Assembly (NCBI GenBank): GCA_025358255.1 | Contig: JANYKC010000051.1 | Location: forward strand, 52,946-116,945 | Source: Spirochaetaceae bacterium | GTDB taxonomy: Bacteria; Spirochaetota; Spirochaetia; Treponematales; Rectinemataceae | Length of the DNA: 64,000 nucleotides | Reading direction: 5' to 3' | Part shown: positions 1 through 7,331 of the stretch, one piece after another | Numbering within the stretch: position 1 is the stretch's first letter | How the letters are laid out: each line of letters opens with the position of its first letter | Program-made: the position numbers and the translations under genes | Notes under the pieces: generated by a model | Told to the model about the DNA's origin: nothing | The model's input: the letters and a program-made list of their open reading frames with translations, nothing else | Database searches by the model: none

Positions 1-1
1 T

Positions 2-247
2 GTGTGCGCCGCTTTTTCCATCCTTGCTCGCGGCGCCTTCGAGTCCCTTGAGGGGCTCCCAGGCATGCTTCTTGAAGGATCAGCCCCGGAAAGGGGATCC
101 TTGCGCTTCGTCGTCCGACATCTTCCTTCCGAGGCGGGTGAAAGGGCGGCAGGCATCGCTCTTTTCCTGCGGGCCGGTATTTCCAGCCTGGAGCGTGAGT
201 ACCCAGGCGAAGTGGGGCTCACCGTAAAATGTCATTGGAGGGAATGA
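2..247 (+). CDS. prp: Prp-like ribosomal-processing cysteine protease, C-terminal part
   Basis: The frame is open at the window edge, so only the C-terminal 81 residues are seen. It opens with VCAAFS, which matches the Prp (YsxB) segment holding the catalytic cysteine, here the second visible residue. The rest (conserved end [11 protein letters not shown]) fits the small Prp fold. Position is diagnostic: Prp genes sit between rplU and rpmA, and here rpmA follows after one base. In Firmicutes Prp trims an N-terminal extension from ribosomal protein L27; the L27 here has no such extension, so the substrate in this organism is unclear. The catalytic His, expected upstream of the Cys, lies outside the window. 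Confidence 0.75.
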   Translation: MCAAFSILARGAFESLEGLPGMLLEGSAPERGSLRFVVRHLPSEAGERAAGIALFLRAGISSLEREYPGEVGLTVKCHWRE

Positions 248-248
248 A

Positions 249-500
249 ATGCCACATAAAGGTGTAAACGGCCGCGATTCCAACCCCCAGCATCTCGGCG
301 TCAAGGCCTATGGAAACGAGGTCGTGACCGCTGGTTCCATCATCGTGCGCCAGCGCGGCACGAAGATTCATCCCGGTCTCAATGTAGGCATCGGCAAGGA
401 CGATACGCTGTATGCCCTCGTCGACGGCAAGGTTTTCTTCAAGGAATACAAGCGCAGGAAATATGCCGGCGTGGAAATCCTTCCCGCCTCTGGCGAGTAA
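249..500 (+). CDS. rpmA: 50S ribosomal protein L27
   Basis: Complete 83-residue L27. The conserved NGRDSN, LGVK and [13 protein letters not shown] segments and the basic C-terminal half ([11 protein letters not shown]) are all present. GGAGGG at 237-242 is the ribosome site, about 6 bases before ATG 249. The start follows the prp stop by one base, so the two are co-transcribed. The N-terminal tail is odd: [11 protein letters not shown] lacks about five residues of the Lys/Gly/Ser tail seen in other L27 proteins. No in-frame start codon lies between 249 and the stop at 225-227, so the short tail is not a start-site error. In the ribosome this tail reaches towards the peptidyl-transferase centre. 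Confidence 0.97.
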   Translation: MPHKGVNGRDSNPQHLGVKAYGNEVVTAGSIIVRQRGTKIHPGLNVGIGKDDTLYALVDGKVFFKEYKRRKYAGVEILPASGE

Positions 501-547
501 ATCTTCGCTCGAAGGTCCTTTTGCGTTTCACGCCAAAGGACTTGAGG

Positions 548-600
548 CCGCCCGAGGGCGTGCGCTTGTGCGCGCGTCTTTGACGGGCGGTCTTTTTTTT
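548..600 (+). terminator. Rho-independent terminator after rpmA
   Basis: CCGCCCG (548-554) pairs with CGGGCGG (584-590) and is followed by TCTTTTTTTT to 600. A second hairpin lies just upstream: GTCCTTTTGCG (515-525) against CGCCAAAGGAC (531-541), with one mismatch and a five-base loop. The structure may only attenuate, because obgE follows after 15 bases with no obvious promoter of its own. Confidence 0.8.
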
Positions 601-615
601 GCAAGGTTGTAGGCA

Positions 616-1842
616 GTGATCAAATTCGCGGACGAAGCATTCATCATCGTTGGGTCGGGGAAGGGCGGGGACGGCTGCGTGGCCTTCCGCCGTGAGAAAT
701 ACATACCCATGGGCGGTCCCGCTGGAGGGGATGGAGGTCGCGGCGGCGACGTCATCTTCGAGGTCCGGCGCAATTTGCGCACCTTGGCCGCGCTCCGTTA
801 CCACCAGACCTTCAAGGCCCAGTCGGGCGAGCCGGGGAAGGGGAAAAACTGCCACGGCAAGGATGGAGTGGATGTCATCATCCCCGTGCCTCCGGGAACC
901 CTGATAAAAAACGCCGATACCGGTGAAGTCCTCAAGGACTTCGGCAATGAGCAAGGCTTTGCCGGCGGTGGACGCGAAGCCGGGGCCAAGGCCGGATCGA
1001 AGGTGGGCTACAGGGATCCGCGCGAAGCCGGGCGCTGGGTCTTCCTGAAGGGCGGCAACGGCGGATGGGGCAACACGCATTTCAAGACCAGCGTCAACCA
1101 GGCCCCGCGGCAGTTCCAGCCGGGCAAGCCGGGCCAGACGATCAGCCTGAGGGTCGAGCTCCAGCTCATCGCCGACATAGGCTTTGTCGGCTTTCCGAAT
1201 GCGGGCAAGTCCTCCCTCCTGGACTATTTCACCAACGCGCGTCCCAAGATCGCGCCCTATCCCTTCACGACCAAGATCCCCAACCTCGGCATCATGAATG
1301 TCCATGAGAGGGATATCATCCTCGCCGATATCCCCGGAATAATCGAGGGTGCCCACGATGGCGCCGGCTTGGGCCTGCGTTTCCTCAAGCATATCGCGCG
1401 GACCAAGGTCCTCGCTTTCCTCATCGACCTTTCCGAGGAGAAATGGCCGGATAGCTTCCGCGTCCTCCACGACGAACTCCTTGCGTTCTCTCCGGAGCTT
1501 GCCCAAAAGCCGCGCGTCGTCATCGGCACCAAGCTCGACCTCGAGGAGACGGCTGGTCGGATCGAGGAGCTCAAGGCCTCGCTGCCCGATGAATCGGTGA
1601 CCGGCATTTCCGTCTTTTCGAAAGTGGGACTCGACGAGCTCCAGGAGGTTTTCCTTAAGCTGGTCCTGGAGAACGAGGCCGTGGAGGAAGCCCGCGCCAA
1701 GGAGGCGGGGACGCTTTTTGATGACATCCCCGAAAGCCGTTTCCCCGATCTGCCCGATGACGATGTTTTTGCGGCAGGCGCGAATGGGGGCACCGACGGC
1801 GAAGGTTTTGGTGACCATTCGGAAGGCGGAGCCGGGAGGTGA
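616..1842 (+). CDS. obgE: GTPase Obg/CgtA, ribosome-assembly factor
   Basis: 408-residue Obg GTPase of late 50S assembly and stress control. The N-terminal glycine-rich Obg fold carries FRREKY and GGPAGGDGGRGGDV. The G domain has GFPNAGKS (residues 192-199), the switch segment DIPGIIEGAHDGAGLGLRFL and TKLD. A GTG start at 616 is used, with AAGG upstream. Compared with B. subtilis Obg (recalled), about 30 extra residues lie between DFGNEQ and WVFLKGGNGGWGN in the Obg domain. The C-terminal OCT domain is absent and is replaced by an acidic, glycine-rich tail. The stop overlaps the nadD start (GTGA). Identity is secure; the insertion is noted as unusual. Confidence 0.97.
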   Translation: MIKFADEAFIIVGSGKGGDGCVAFRREKYIPMGGPAGGDGGRGGDVIFEVRRNLRTLAALRYHQTFKAQSGEPGKGKNCHGKDGVDVIIPVPPGTLIKNADTGEVLKDFGNEQGFAGGGREAGAKAGSKVGYRDPREAGRWVFLKGGNGGWGNTHFKTSVNQAPRQFQPGKPGQTISLRVELQLIADIGFVGFPNAGKSSLLDYFTNARPKIAPYPFTTKIPNLGIMNVHERDIILADIPGIIEGAHDGAGLGLRFLKHIARTKVLAFLIDLSEEKWPDSFRVLHDELLAFSPELAQKPRVVIGTKLDLEETAGRIEELKASLPDESVTGISVFSKVGLDELQEVFLKLVLENEAVEEARAKEAGTLFDDIPESRFPDLPDDDVFAAGANGGTDGEGFGDHSEGGAGR

Positions 1843-2411
1843 GGCTTCTAGTTTTCGGCGGGACCTTCAACCCTATCCACCTCGGCCATCTCATCCTCGC
1901 AGAGGAACTCAAGGCGGAGTTTGGCTACGACCTTGTGCTTTTCGTGCCTTCTGCCCGTCCGCCCCACAAGGAATTGAGGGAGGATCCAGGCGCGCCTGCG
2001 CGCCTTTCCATGCTTCGCCTTGCCATCCAGGACAATCCTGGCTTCGCCGTGGATAATTGCGAGCTGTCCCGCAGCGGGCCGTCCTATACGATCGACACCC
2101 TCAGGGGACTTTCCTCCCGCCATGTATTTGAGGGAAAGCCCGGATTGGTCCTGGGCGACGATCTGGCGGCCGGATTCCCCTCGTGGAAAGAGCCATGCGC
2201 CATAGCCTCCGAATCCGATCTCATCCTCGCGCGAAGGGGGGAGGAACGCGTCGTCCTGGACTTCCGTCACAAGAAGGCCTCGAATCGCCTCATCCCGCTC
2301 TCGAGTTCCGAGATCAGGGGACTGATCCACCGCGGTCGCAGCGTGCGCTACCTCGTCCCCGATCCTGTTGTGGAGTACATCTGCGAACGGGGGTTCTATG
2401 GAGCTCGGTGA
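1839..2411 (+). CDS. nadD: Nicotinate-mononucleotide adenylyltransferase
   Basis: 190-residue NadD, which makes deamido-NAD from nicotinate mononucleotide and ATP. GGTFNPIHLGHL near residue 7 is the nucleotidyltransferase HxGH region. VLGDDLAAGFPSWKE and LSSSEIRGLI with the C-terminal VPDPVVEYI are the remaining family signatures. The GTG start at 1839 shares four bases with the obgE stop, and the 3' end overlaps yqeK by 14 bases, so translation is coupled through the operon. The order obg-nadD-yqeK is common in spirochaetes and Firmicutes (established knowledge). No anomalies seen. Confidence 0.96.
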   Translation: MRLLVFGGTFNPIHLGHLILAEELKAEFGYDLVLFVPSARPPHKELREDPGAPARLSMLRLAIQDNPGFAVDNCELSRSGPSYTIDTLRGLSSRHVFEGKPGLVLGDDLAAGFPSWKEPCAIASESDLILARRGEERVVLDFRHKKASNRLIPLSSSEIRGLIHRGRSVRYLVPDPVVEYICERGFYGAR

Positions 2412-3009
2412 GCTTTCGAAGGCCCTCGACGCCCGCCTCGATTCGATGCTTTCGCCCAGGCGCGCCGCCCATGCAAGGGGAGTCGCGGACCTTGCCGCCG
2501 CGCTTTGCCAAAAGCATGGCCTGTCTCCCAACAAGGGCAGGGTGGCCGGGCTTGCCCACGACCTCTGCAAGGAGCTCCCCCTCGAATCGCAGCGCGCGGG
2601 TTTTGAGGCCTATGCCGCAAGACAAGGTGAGACCTCGGCCTGGAAAGATCCGGCGCTGGTGGGGATCCTGATGGACGAGCTCCTCCATGGGCCGGCTGCA
2701 GCCACGCTGCTCCGTGAGGAGTTCGCCTGCGATGCCGAAGACATCCTTGAGGCCGTGGCATTCCACACCGTCGGTGACCCCTCCATGGGCCTGCTGGCCC
2801 TGATTGTCTATTGCGCCGACAAGATCGAGCCAAACAGGAAGCACGTCAATGAGGCCTTCCGCGATGCCTGCATGAATCGCGAACCGAGGAGCATGTTGCT
2901 CGCTGTCGTCGTGGACAGCATGGAGTGGCTGCGGAAGAAAGGCAGGGCGGTTGCGCCTTCCACCCTCGTTCTGTACAATGCGCTCCGGAATTCGGTGCAA
3001 GAACCATGA
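2398..3009 (+). CDS. yqeK: HD-domain Ap4A hydrolase, YqeK family
   Basis: HD phosphohydrolase of about 203 residues. Metal ligands appear as RAAHARGVADLA (His), GLAHDLCKE (HD pair), LLHGPAAA (His) and FHTVGD followed by VYCADKIEP (Asp). Characterised YqeK enzymes cleave diadenosine tetraphosphate symmetrically; that activity is inferred here from family. The frame extends upstream to 2368, but ATG 2398 (MELGELSK) is preferred: GGGGG lies just ahead and it gives a short overlap with nadD. The stop overlaps the next start (ATGA at 3006-3009), keeping the gene in the rpmA-rsfS operon. Confidence 0.92.
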   Translation: MELGELSKALDARLDSMLSPRRAAHARGVADLAAALCQKHGLSPNKGRVAGLAHDLCKELPLESQRAGFEAYAARQGETSAWKDPALVGILMDELLHGPAAATLLREEFACDAEDILEAVAFHTVGDPSMGLLALIVYCADKIEPNRKHVNEAFRDACMNREPRSMLLAVVVDSMEWLRKKGRAVAPSTLVLYNALRNSVQEP

Positions 3010-4181
3010 AACGAATCGCTTTCGAGAGAAGCTCTTCCCTTCTCATTGTCATCCTTGCGGTGGTCGCGGCCTTGGGGGTCGGTCTCTTCCTGTCTCTTCG
3101 CTCCGGCGCCGCCGATGAGGCGCTGAAATCGGATCGAATCCTCAATGTCCTCATAGTTTTTGAAATCGAGAAGCGCCCGGCGACGACCGAGCTTTTCCTC
3201 TTTTATCCCTCCACCGGCAAAGGTGCCCTCCTCGATGTCCCCGGCGAGACCGGCCTCATCATCAAGTCGCTGAACCGGGTGGACAAGATCGACGCACTCT
3301 ATGACGGTCGGAAGCCTGGAGAATACGTCAGCGAAATCTCCCGACTCCTTGCCACTGCGGTTCCCGCGTGGATCGTGTTCGACGCGAAAGGCATCGTCTC
3401 CGCGACCGACCTCCTCGAGGGGCTCGAGCTCTTCGTGCCGGATGCGGTGGAAAGCGATGGTCCCCCGGTGATCAGGCTGCCTTCGGGAGCCTTGATCCTG
3501 GACGGGGACAAAGTCCTGCAATTCGCGGCGATACATGAGATCGACGACACCGAAGCCGATCGAGCGCTCAGGCGGCAAAAACTCGTCCAATCTTTCGTTA
3601 AACGAATAGGCGAGCGATCGGCTTGGCTTTCCCGACCGGAGGCATTCTCGGTCTTCAAGCGTTGCTTGCAGACCAATTTGACCGATGAAAGCCTGCGCCG
3701 CTTCGTGACGCAGCTAGGTGGCCTTGACGCCGACCGCCTTTTGCTCCAGCGTATCACCGGAATTTACAAGAACGTGGACGGCAAGCAGCTCCTTTTCCCG
3801 CACTACGATGGCGAGCTGGTTCGTGACATCGTGAAGCAAACCCTCAACGCGCTGGCCAATTCCGGTGGTTCAGGTGCAGTCGACAAGATTTATACTGTGG
3901 AGATCCTCAATGGTACGCCGCTCAAGGGTGTTGCCAAGAAAACCGCCGAGATTTTCCAGAGTTTCGGTTTCGATGTCATTTCGGTGGGTAATGCCAACCG
4001 CGACGATTACGAAAAAACCATGGTGCTGGACAAGCTTTCAAATCCCGACGCAGCCAAGAACGTCGCGGCCGTCATTCGCTGCGCAAATATCAGCGAGCCG
4101 GGCGTCCAGGGTACAGGGTCCACCGCCGACTTCACAGTCATCCTTGGTGATGATTTCAATGGGAGGTACTGTGCAAAATAG
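3006..4181 (+). CDS. LytR-CpsA-Psr/LytR_C-type envelope protein
   Basis: 391-residue membrane-anchored protein. A single N-terminal membrane segment (LLIVILAVVAALGVGLFL, about residues 14-33) is followed by a divergent LCP-like domain (about 50-200) and a LytR_C domain (about 295-385; VEILNGTPLKGVAKKTAEIF then GFDVISVGNANR). LCP enzymes move glycopolymers onto peptidoglycan, but the usual LCP arginines are not obvious, so the catalytic role is uncertain. ATG 3006 is chosen because it overlaps the yqeK stop and directly precedes the membrane segment. The yqeK-lytR-rsfS order is typical of spirochaetes. The stop overlaps rsfS by 11 bases. Confidence 0.8.
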   Translation: MKRIAFERSSSLLIVILAVVAALGVGLFLSLRSGAADEALKSDRILNVLIVFEIEKRPATTELFLFYPSTGKGALLDVPGETGLIIKSLNRVDKIDALYDGRKPGEYVSEISRLLATAVPAWIVFDAKGIVSATDLLEGLELFVPDAVESDGPPVIRLPSGALILDGDKVLQFAAIHEIDDTEADRALRRQKLVQSFVKRIGERSAWLSRPEAFSVFKRCLQTNLTDESLRRFVTQLGGLDADRLLLQRITGIYKNVDGKQLLFPHYDGELVRDIVKQTLNALANSGGSGAVDKIYTVEILNGTPLKGVAKKTAEIFQSFGFDVISVGNANRDDYEKTMVLDKLSNPDAAKNVAAVIRCANISEPGVQGTGSTADFTVILGDDFNGRYCAK

Positions 4182-4569
4182 CCGAGAAGCGGCATTTGCC
4201 CTCGCGAAGGATCTTGCCGAACACAAAGGCGGCAATGTCGTTGTCCTTGATCTGGCTCCCTGCCAGGGATGGACTGATTTTTTCCTGGTAGCCACAGCGA
4301 CCACGGCTGCCCATTTGCGAGGCCTGGCTCGAGCCGTGGACGAGTTCGCCCATGGCGCAAAGATAGGCATCCTCAACACGCCGCGGATCGCGGACGACGA
4401 AGCTTGGGTGCTCCTTGACCTGGGAGATATCATCGTTCACCTCATGACCGGGGAAGCCCGCGCCTTTTACGACCTCGAGAAGCTCTGGTTCCAGGCAAAA
4501 GCCACCATGATCGAAGCGGAAACGCCACTTTTGCCGGTCGTTGCCCCTTCCACAAGAAGGGAAGCGTAG
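4171..4569 (+). CDS. rsfS: Ribosomal silencing factor RsfS
   Basis: 132-residue RsfS (Iojap/YbeB), which binds L14 and blocks subunit joining in slow growth. Conserved segments include VVLDLAPCQGWTDFFLVATA, the RGLARAVDEF helix and DDEAWVLLDLGDIIVHLM ending in FYDLEKLW. The start is GTG 4171: GGGAGG at 4161-4166 sits four bases upstream, and the frame reads VQNSREAAFALA. It overlaps the end of the LytR-like gene by 11 bases and is the last gene of the operon before the terminator at 4594-4627. Confidence 0.95.
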   Translation: MQNSREAAFALAKDLAEHKGGNVVVLDLAPCQGWTDFFLVATATTAAHLRGLARAVDEFAHGAKIGILNTPRIADDEAWVLLDLGDIIVHLMTGEARAFYDLEKLWFQAKATMIEAETPLLPVVAPSTRREA

Positions 4570-4593
4570 CAACGAGGGCCTCGTAGCCCTGAA

Positions 4594-4627
4594 TAAAAAA
4601 AAGCCGGCCTTTACGAGGCCGGTTTTT
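4594..4627. terminator. Bidirectional Rho-independent terminator
   Basis: CCGGCCT (4604-4610) and AGGCCGG (4616-4622) form a perfect stem with a TTACG loop. A tract of eight or more A lies on the left and TTTTT on the right, so it can stop the rsfS operon from the left and the minus-strand gene at 4671-4985 from the right. Confidence 0.9.
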
Positions 4628-4670
4628 CGTTTCGCTCACGCCGATGGTTGCGGGGAGCTGCCTTCCAGAT

Positions 4671-4985
4671 TCACTCGTCGAAATCATCGTAATCGATATC
4701 GTCCTCGTAATCGAATTCCTCGTCTTCCTCGCTTTCCTCTTCCTCGAAATCGTCGGCGGTTTCCTCATCATCGAAGTCGTCATCTTCGTCGTCGAATTCG
4801 TCGTCGTCCAAGTCATCGCTGTCGAGGTCGTCGAAGTCTTCCTCTTCCTCGAAGTCATCGTCCTCGTAGTCCTCGTAGCTGTCATCGAAGAATAAAGGCG
4901 GCGTTTCGGAAACGCCCTCACCAACAATCATGAGGCCAAGTTCGGGCGAGGGATCGAGCGAATATTCTCCGGAGGTGGGGACCAT
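4671..4985 (-). CDS. Highly acidic low-complexity protein, unknown function
   Basis: 104 residues. After a 30-residue ordinary head (MVPTSGEYSLDPSPELGLMI) almost the whole chain is Asp, Glu, Phe and Tyr in runs such as DDLDSDDLDDDEFDDEDDD. It has no signal peptide, membrane segment or basic residues in the tail. A real gene is supported by AGGGAGGA (complement of 4993-5000) seven bases before ATG, a candidate upstream promoter, and the shared terminator at 4594-4627. Composition resembles the acidic tail of RNA polymerase delta subunits and DNA-mimic or chaperone tails, but no domain is recognisable. It is divergent from ispE. Confidence 0.7.
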   Translation of the reverse strand: MVPTSGEYSLDPSPELGLMIVGEGVSETPPLFFDDSYEDYEDDDFEEEEDFDDLDSDDLDDDEFDDEDDDFDDEETADDFEEEESEEDEEFDYEDDIDYDDFDE

Positions 4986-5088
4986 GGTATTTTCCTCCCT
5001 GGTGACGTATGGAACATCGTTCTCGGCGTTCTCAGGCTCGCGTTCCGGGTGCGGTTGTAGCCGCGAGCCGGGGTAGAGATCAAATGAA

Positions 5089-5118
5089 AATCTAAAAGAG
5101 TAAATGCCCTTCTGTCAA
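5089..5118 (-). promoter_or_regulatory. Candidate promoter of the acidic gene
   Basis: On the minus strand TTGACA (complement of 5113-5118) is followed after 18 bases by TAGATT (complement of 5089-5094). This gives a leader of roughly 100 bases to ATG 4985. The -35 is perfect and the -10 matches four of six. Confidence 0.5.
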
Positions 5119-5144
5119 CTACGAATACGCATTAAATAGAGGGT

Positions 5145-5172
5145 TTGACAATCCTTCCCTTATCTGTATAAT
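5145..5172 (+). promoter_or_regulatory. Sigma-70 promoter of ispE
   Basis: TTGACA (5145-5150), a 16-base spacer, and TATAAT (5167-5172): both hexamers match consensus fully. The expected start of transcription (about 5179) is only about four bases before ATG 5183, and no Shine-Dalgarno site exists, so the ispE mRNA should be nearly leaderless. Confidence 0.85.
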
Positions 5173-5182
5173 AGCGTCCGCG

Positions 5183-6070
5183 ATGGAGAAGGCGCTAAAG
5201 ATTCTTGCTCCGGCGAAAGTAAACCTTCACCTCCGGGTTTTCGGAAGGAGAATGGATGGCTTTCACGGCATCATAAGCATCTTCCAGGCCATTTCCCTTG
5301 CGGACGAGATTATCGTCAGATCTTTGAAACAGCAAGAACATATCGAAATCAAGGGCACTTTCGATTGTCCTCCTGAGAAAACGACGTTTTACAAGGCAGC
5401 CATGGCTTTTCGCGAGGCTACCGGCGAAAAGGGCGGGCTTTCCGTAACGGTGGACAAGGTGATTCCCGCAGGGGCGGGTCTCGGCGGTGGATCAAGTGAC
5501 GCGGCGGCCTTTCTTCACGCCGTCAACGCGCTATTCGAAACGGGGCTTTCCGAGACTGCGCTTCTTGAGTTGGGAGCCAAAGTTGGCAGCGATGTCCCTT
5601 TTTTCATCAGGGGCGGCACAGCGCTGGTCACCGGCCGGGGAGATTTGGTCGAAAAGATGGAAACCAGGGTTGACTATGCCTGTGTCGTGGTATATCCGGG
5701 TTTTGCGGTGCGTACCCGGGAAGCCTTCGACTTGCTGGATCGGGAGCGCCCCGAGCCAAGCCTGGAAAACGATATCCCTCCAAGGGGATTGATGGAAGCC
5801 TATCGAGAGAGCATCACCGATTGGCCCTTCGCGAACTCCTTTGAAAGACATATCGCGAGAGCCCATCCGGAAATCGGCTATTGGATCGGAAAACTCAAGG
5901 AATCAGGGGCCGATTTCGCGCGGATGAGCGGCTCGGGTTCGGCCCTATTTGGAATATTCATGGACAGGGCAAAGGCCTTGAAGGCGGTTCGAGAGCTTTC
6001 CCTCCAGGCAGGGGCCGGTTTCCTGGTGGCATCCGCCTTTCCGCTTGCGCGACCATCTGGCTTGATATAA
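5183..6070 (+). CDS. ispE: 4-(cytidine 5'-diphospho)-2-C-methyl-D-erythritol kinase
   Basis: 295-residue GHMP kinase of the MEP isoprenoid route; it phosphorylates CDP-methylerythritol. LAPAKVNLHLRVFGRRMDGFH at the N-terminus and the GHMP loop PAGAGLGGGSSDAA (about residues 95-108) are clear, as is the C-terminal RMSGSGSALFGIF. Neither an SD site nor an alternative start is seen; ATG 5183 lies 10 bases after a perfect TATAAT. spoVG follows on the same strand with its own -10-like element inside the 3' end of ispE. Confidence 0.96.
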   Translation: MEKALKILAPAKVNLHLRVFGRRMDGFHGIISIFQAISLADEIIVRSLKQQEHIEIKGTFDCPPEKTTFYKAAMAFREATGEKGGLSVTVDKVIPAGAGLGGGSSDAAAFLHAVNALFETGLSETALLELGAKVGSDVPFFIRGGTALVTGRGDLVEKMETRVDYACVVVYPGFAVRTREAFDLLDRERPEPSLENDIPPRGLMEAYRESITDWPFANSFERHIARAHPEIGYWIGKLKESGADFARMSGSGSALFGIFMDRAKALKAVRELSLQAGAGFLVASAFPLARPSGLI

Positions 6071-6071
6071 T
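6045..6071 (+). promoter_or_regulatory. Candidate promoter of spoVG
   Basis: TATAAT at 6066-6071 straddles the ispE stop. The best -35 is TTGCGC (6045-6050) with a short 15-base spacer. The leader of about 38 bases contains AAGGAGAG (6101-6108) ahead of ATG 6116. Confidence 0.55.
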
Positions 6072-6115
6072 ATCGGGTGATACATCCTTAGCAGGCTGGC
6101 AAGGAGAGTCGCACC

Positions 6116-6400
6116 ATGGAGATTACGGACATCCGCATCCGAAGGGTAACGACCGAAGGCAAGCTAAAGGCATACGTCACGGTTACTTTCGATAACTGTT
6201 TCGTCGTGCACAATGTTAAGATAATCGAAGGCAAAAGCAGTGTCTTCATCGCCATGCCAAGCCGAAAGACGCGAAACGGAGAGTACAAGGACATTGCTCA
6301 TCCGATCACTCCGGAGTTCCGTTCGCATCTGCAAGAGAGGATACTTGAGGCATTTGCGACAGCCCCGATGGGGGATGCCACGGCGGCCGATTTCGATTAG
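6116..6400 (+). CDS. spoVG: SpoVG-family nucleic-acid-binding regulator
   Basis: 94 residues matching SpoVG across its length: [11 protein letters not shown] at the start, [38 protein letters not shown] and a C-terminal helix. SpoVG proteins bind DNA and RNA and act as pleiotropic regulators in Firmicutes and Borrelia. AAGGAGAG eight bases before ATG 6116 fixes the start. It lies between ispE and tRNA-Gln, a spirochaete-like arrangement. Nothing in the sequence shows its targets. Confidence 0.95.
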   Translation: MEITDIRIRRVTTEGKLKAYVTVTFDNCFVVHNVKIIEGKSSVFIAMPSRKTRNGEYKDIAHPITPEFRSHLQERILEAFATAPMGDATAADFD

Positions 6401-6424
6401 TCAGGAACCCCAAGCGACCGAAAT

Positions 6425-6496
6425 TGGGACGTCGGCAAGCGGTAAGCCTCCGGATTTTGGTTCCGGCAGTCGCAGGTTCGAATCCTGCCGTCCCAG
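6425..6496 (+). tRNA. tRNA-Gln(UUG)
   Basis: The acceptor stem pairs TGGGACG (6425-6431) with CGTCCCA (6489-6495), with G6496 as discriminator. The anticodon stem CCGGA/TCCGG encloses TTTTGGT, giving anticodon TTG (6457-6459). The T arm contains GGTTCGAATCC. CCA is not encoded. The U1-A72 pair is typical of tRNA-Gln. Confidence 0.95.
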
Positions 6497-6533
6497 TATC
6501 GTATATACAGTTCGAGTATAAGGAGATTTTCAG

Positions 6534-7235
6534 ATGAATCATCCCGTCATAAACGCCGTGCTCAGGACGGGCACGACGAAAGGCGAGCTCAACACTCTTC
6601 GCCGCGAAGGCAAGATCCCTGCCGTGATCTACGGCGGCGGCTTGCCCGCTTCGCACATCGTCCTCGATGCCAAGGAATTTAAGCAGGCGACTGCGGGCAT
6701 TTCCGAATCCACGATCATCAAGATCGCGATCGGCAAGGACAAGAAGGACGCTTTTATCCGTGAACGCCAGAGGGAAGTCCTCTCCGGCGACATCATCCAT
6801 GTCGATTTCCTCGAAGTCGTCAAGGGCCGCATCCTCCGTGCCAAGGTCGGGATCCACCTGATCGGCTCCCCGATCGGCGTAAAGGATGGCGGAATCCTCG
6901 AGACTCCCGCCCATGAAGTTGAAGTCGAGTGCGTGCCCGCCGACCTTCCTGAGATGATCGAGCTTGACATCTCAGGCCTCCAGGTCAACCATTCCGTCCA
7001 TGTTCGCGATATACCCGCGATCAAGAACGTGAAGATCCTCACGAGCAGCGAACTCGTTTTGGCCGCGGTCAAGTACGCGAAGGCCGAGGCAGTCGTGGCC
7101 GTGGAAGCCGCTCCCGTCATCGCCGGCGCCGTCCCCACAGCCGGAGCTCCCGGCGCCGTTCCCGCCCCGGGCGCGGCTCCTGCCGCAGGCGCGGCTCCTG
7201 CCGCCGCAGGCGCGAAGAAAGAAGAAAAGAAATAG
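6534..7235 (+). CDS. rplY: 50S ribosomal protein L25/general stress protein Ctc
   Basis: 233-residue long-form L25 (Ctc). The N-terminal 5S-rRNA-binding domain (about residues 1-95) includes LRREGKIPAVIYGGG. The TL5-type C-terminal beta domain (about 100-185) includes ETPAHEVEVECVPADLPEMI and GLQVNHSVHVRDI. It ends in an Ala/Pro/Gly-rich tail with repeated GAAPAAGAAPAA and a final KKEEKK. AAGGAG lies seven bases before ATG 6534. It follows tRNA-Gln closely, and a strong terminator follows it. Confidence 0.95.
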   Translation: MNHPVINAVLRTGTTKGELNTLRREGKIPAVIYGGGLPASHIVLDAKEFKQATAGISESTIIKIAIGKDKKDAFIRERQREVLSGDIIHVDFLEVVKGRILRAKVGIHLIGSPIGVKDGGILETPAHEVEVECVPADLPEMIELDISGLQVNHSVHVRDIPAIKNVKILTSSELVLAAVKYAKAEAVVAVEAAPVIAGAVPTAGAPGAVPAPGAAPAAGAAPAAAGAKKEEKK

Positions 7236-7274
7236 AGCCTGCAGGAGGCCCGCCCTCCAGCAGGTCATTGGGAA

Positions 7275-7306
7275 GGAGAGAGGAAAGGTCCTCTCTCCTT
7301 TTTTTT
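7275..7306 (+). terminator. Rho-independent terminator after rplY
   Basis: A perfect 10-bp stem, GGAGAGAGGA (7275-7284) with TCCTCTCTCC (7289-7298), carries an AAGG loop and is followed by eight T (7299-7306). Confidence 0.95.
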
Positions 7307-7331
7307 CCTGTACCTTGGACGAGGGACCGGG

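Noticed and set aside
439..1818. 459-residue minus-strand frame across obgE
   Set aside because: Shadow of obgE; crosses a terminator and lacks an SD.
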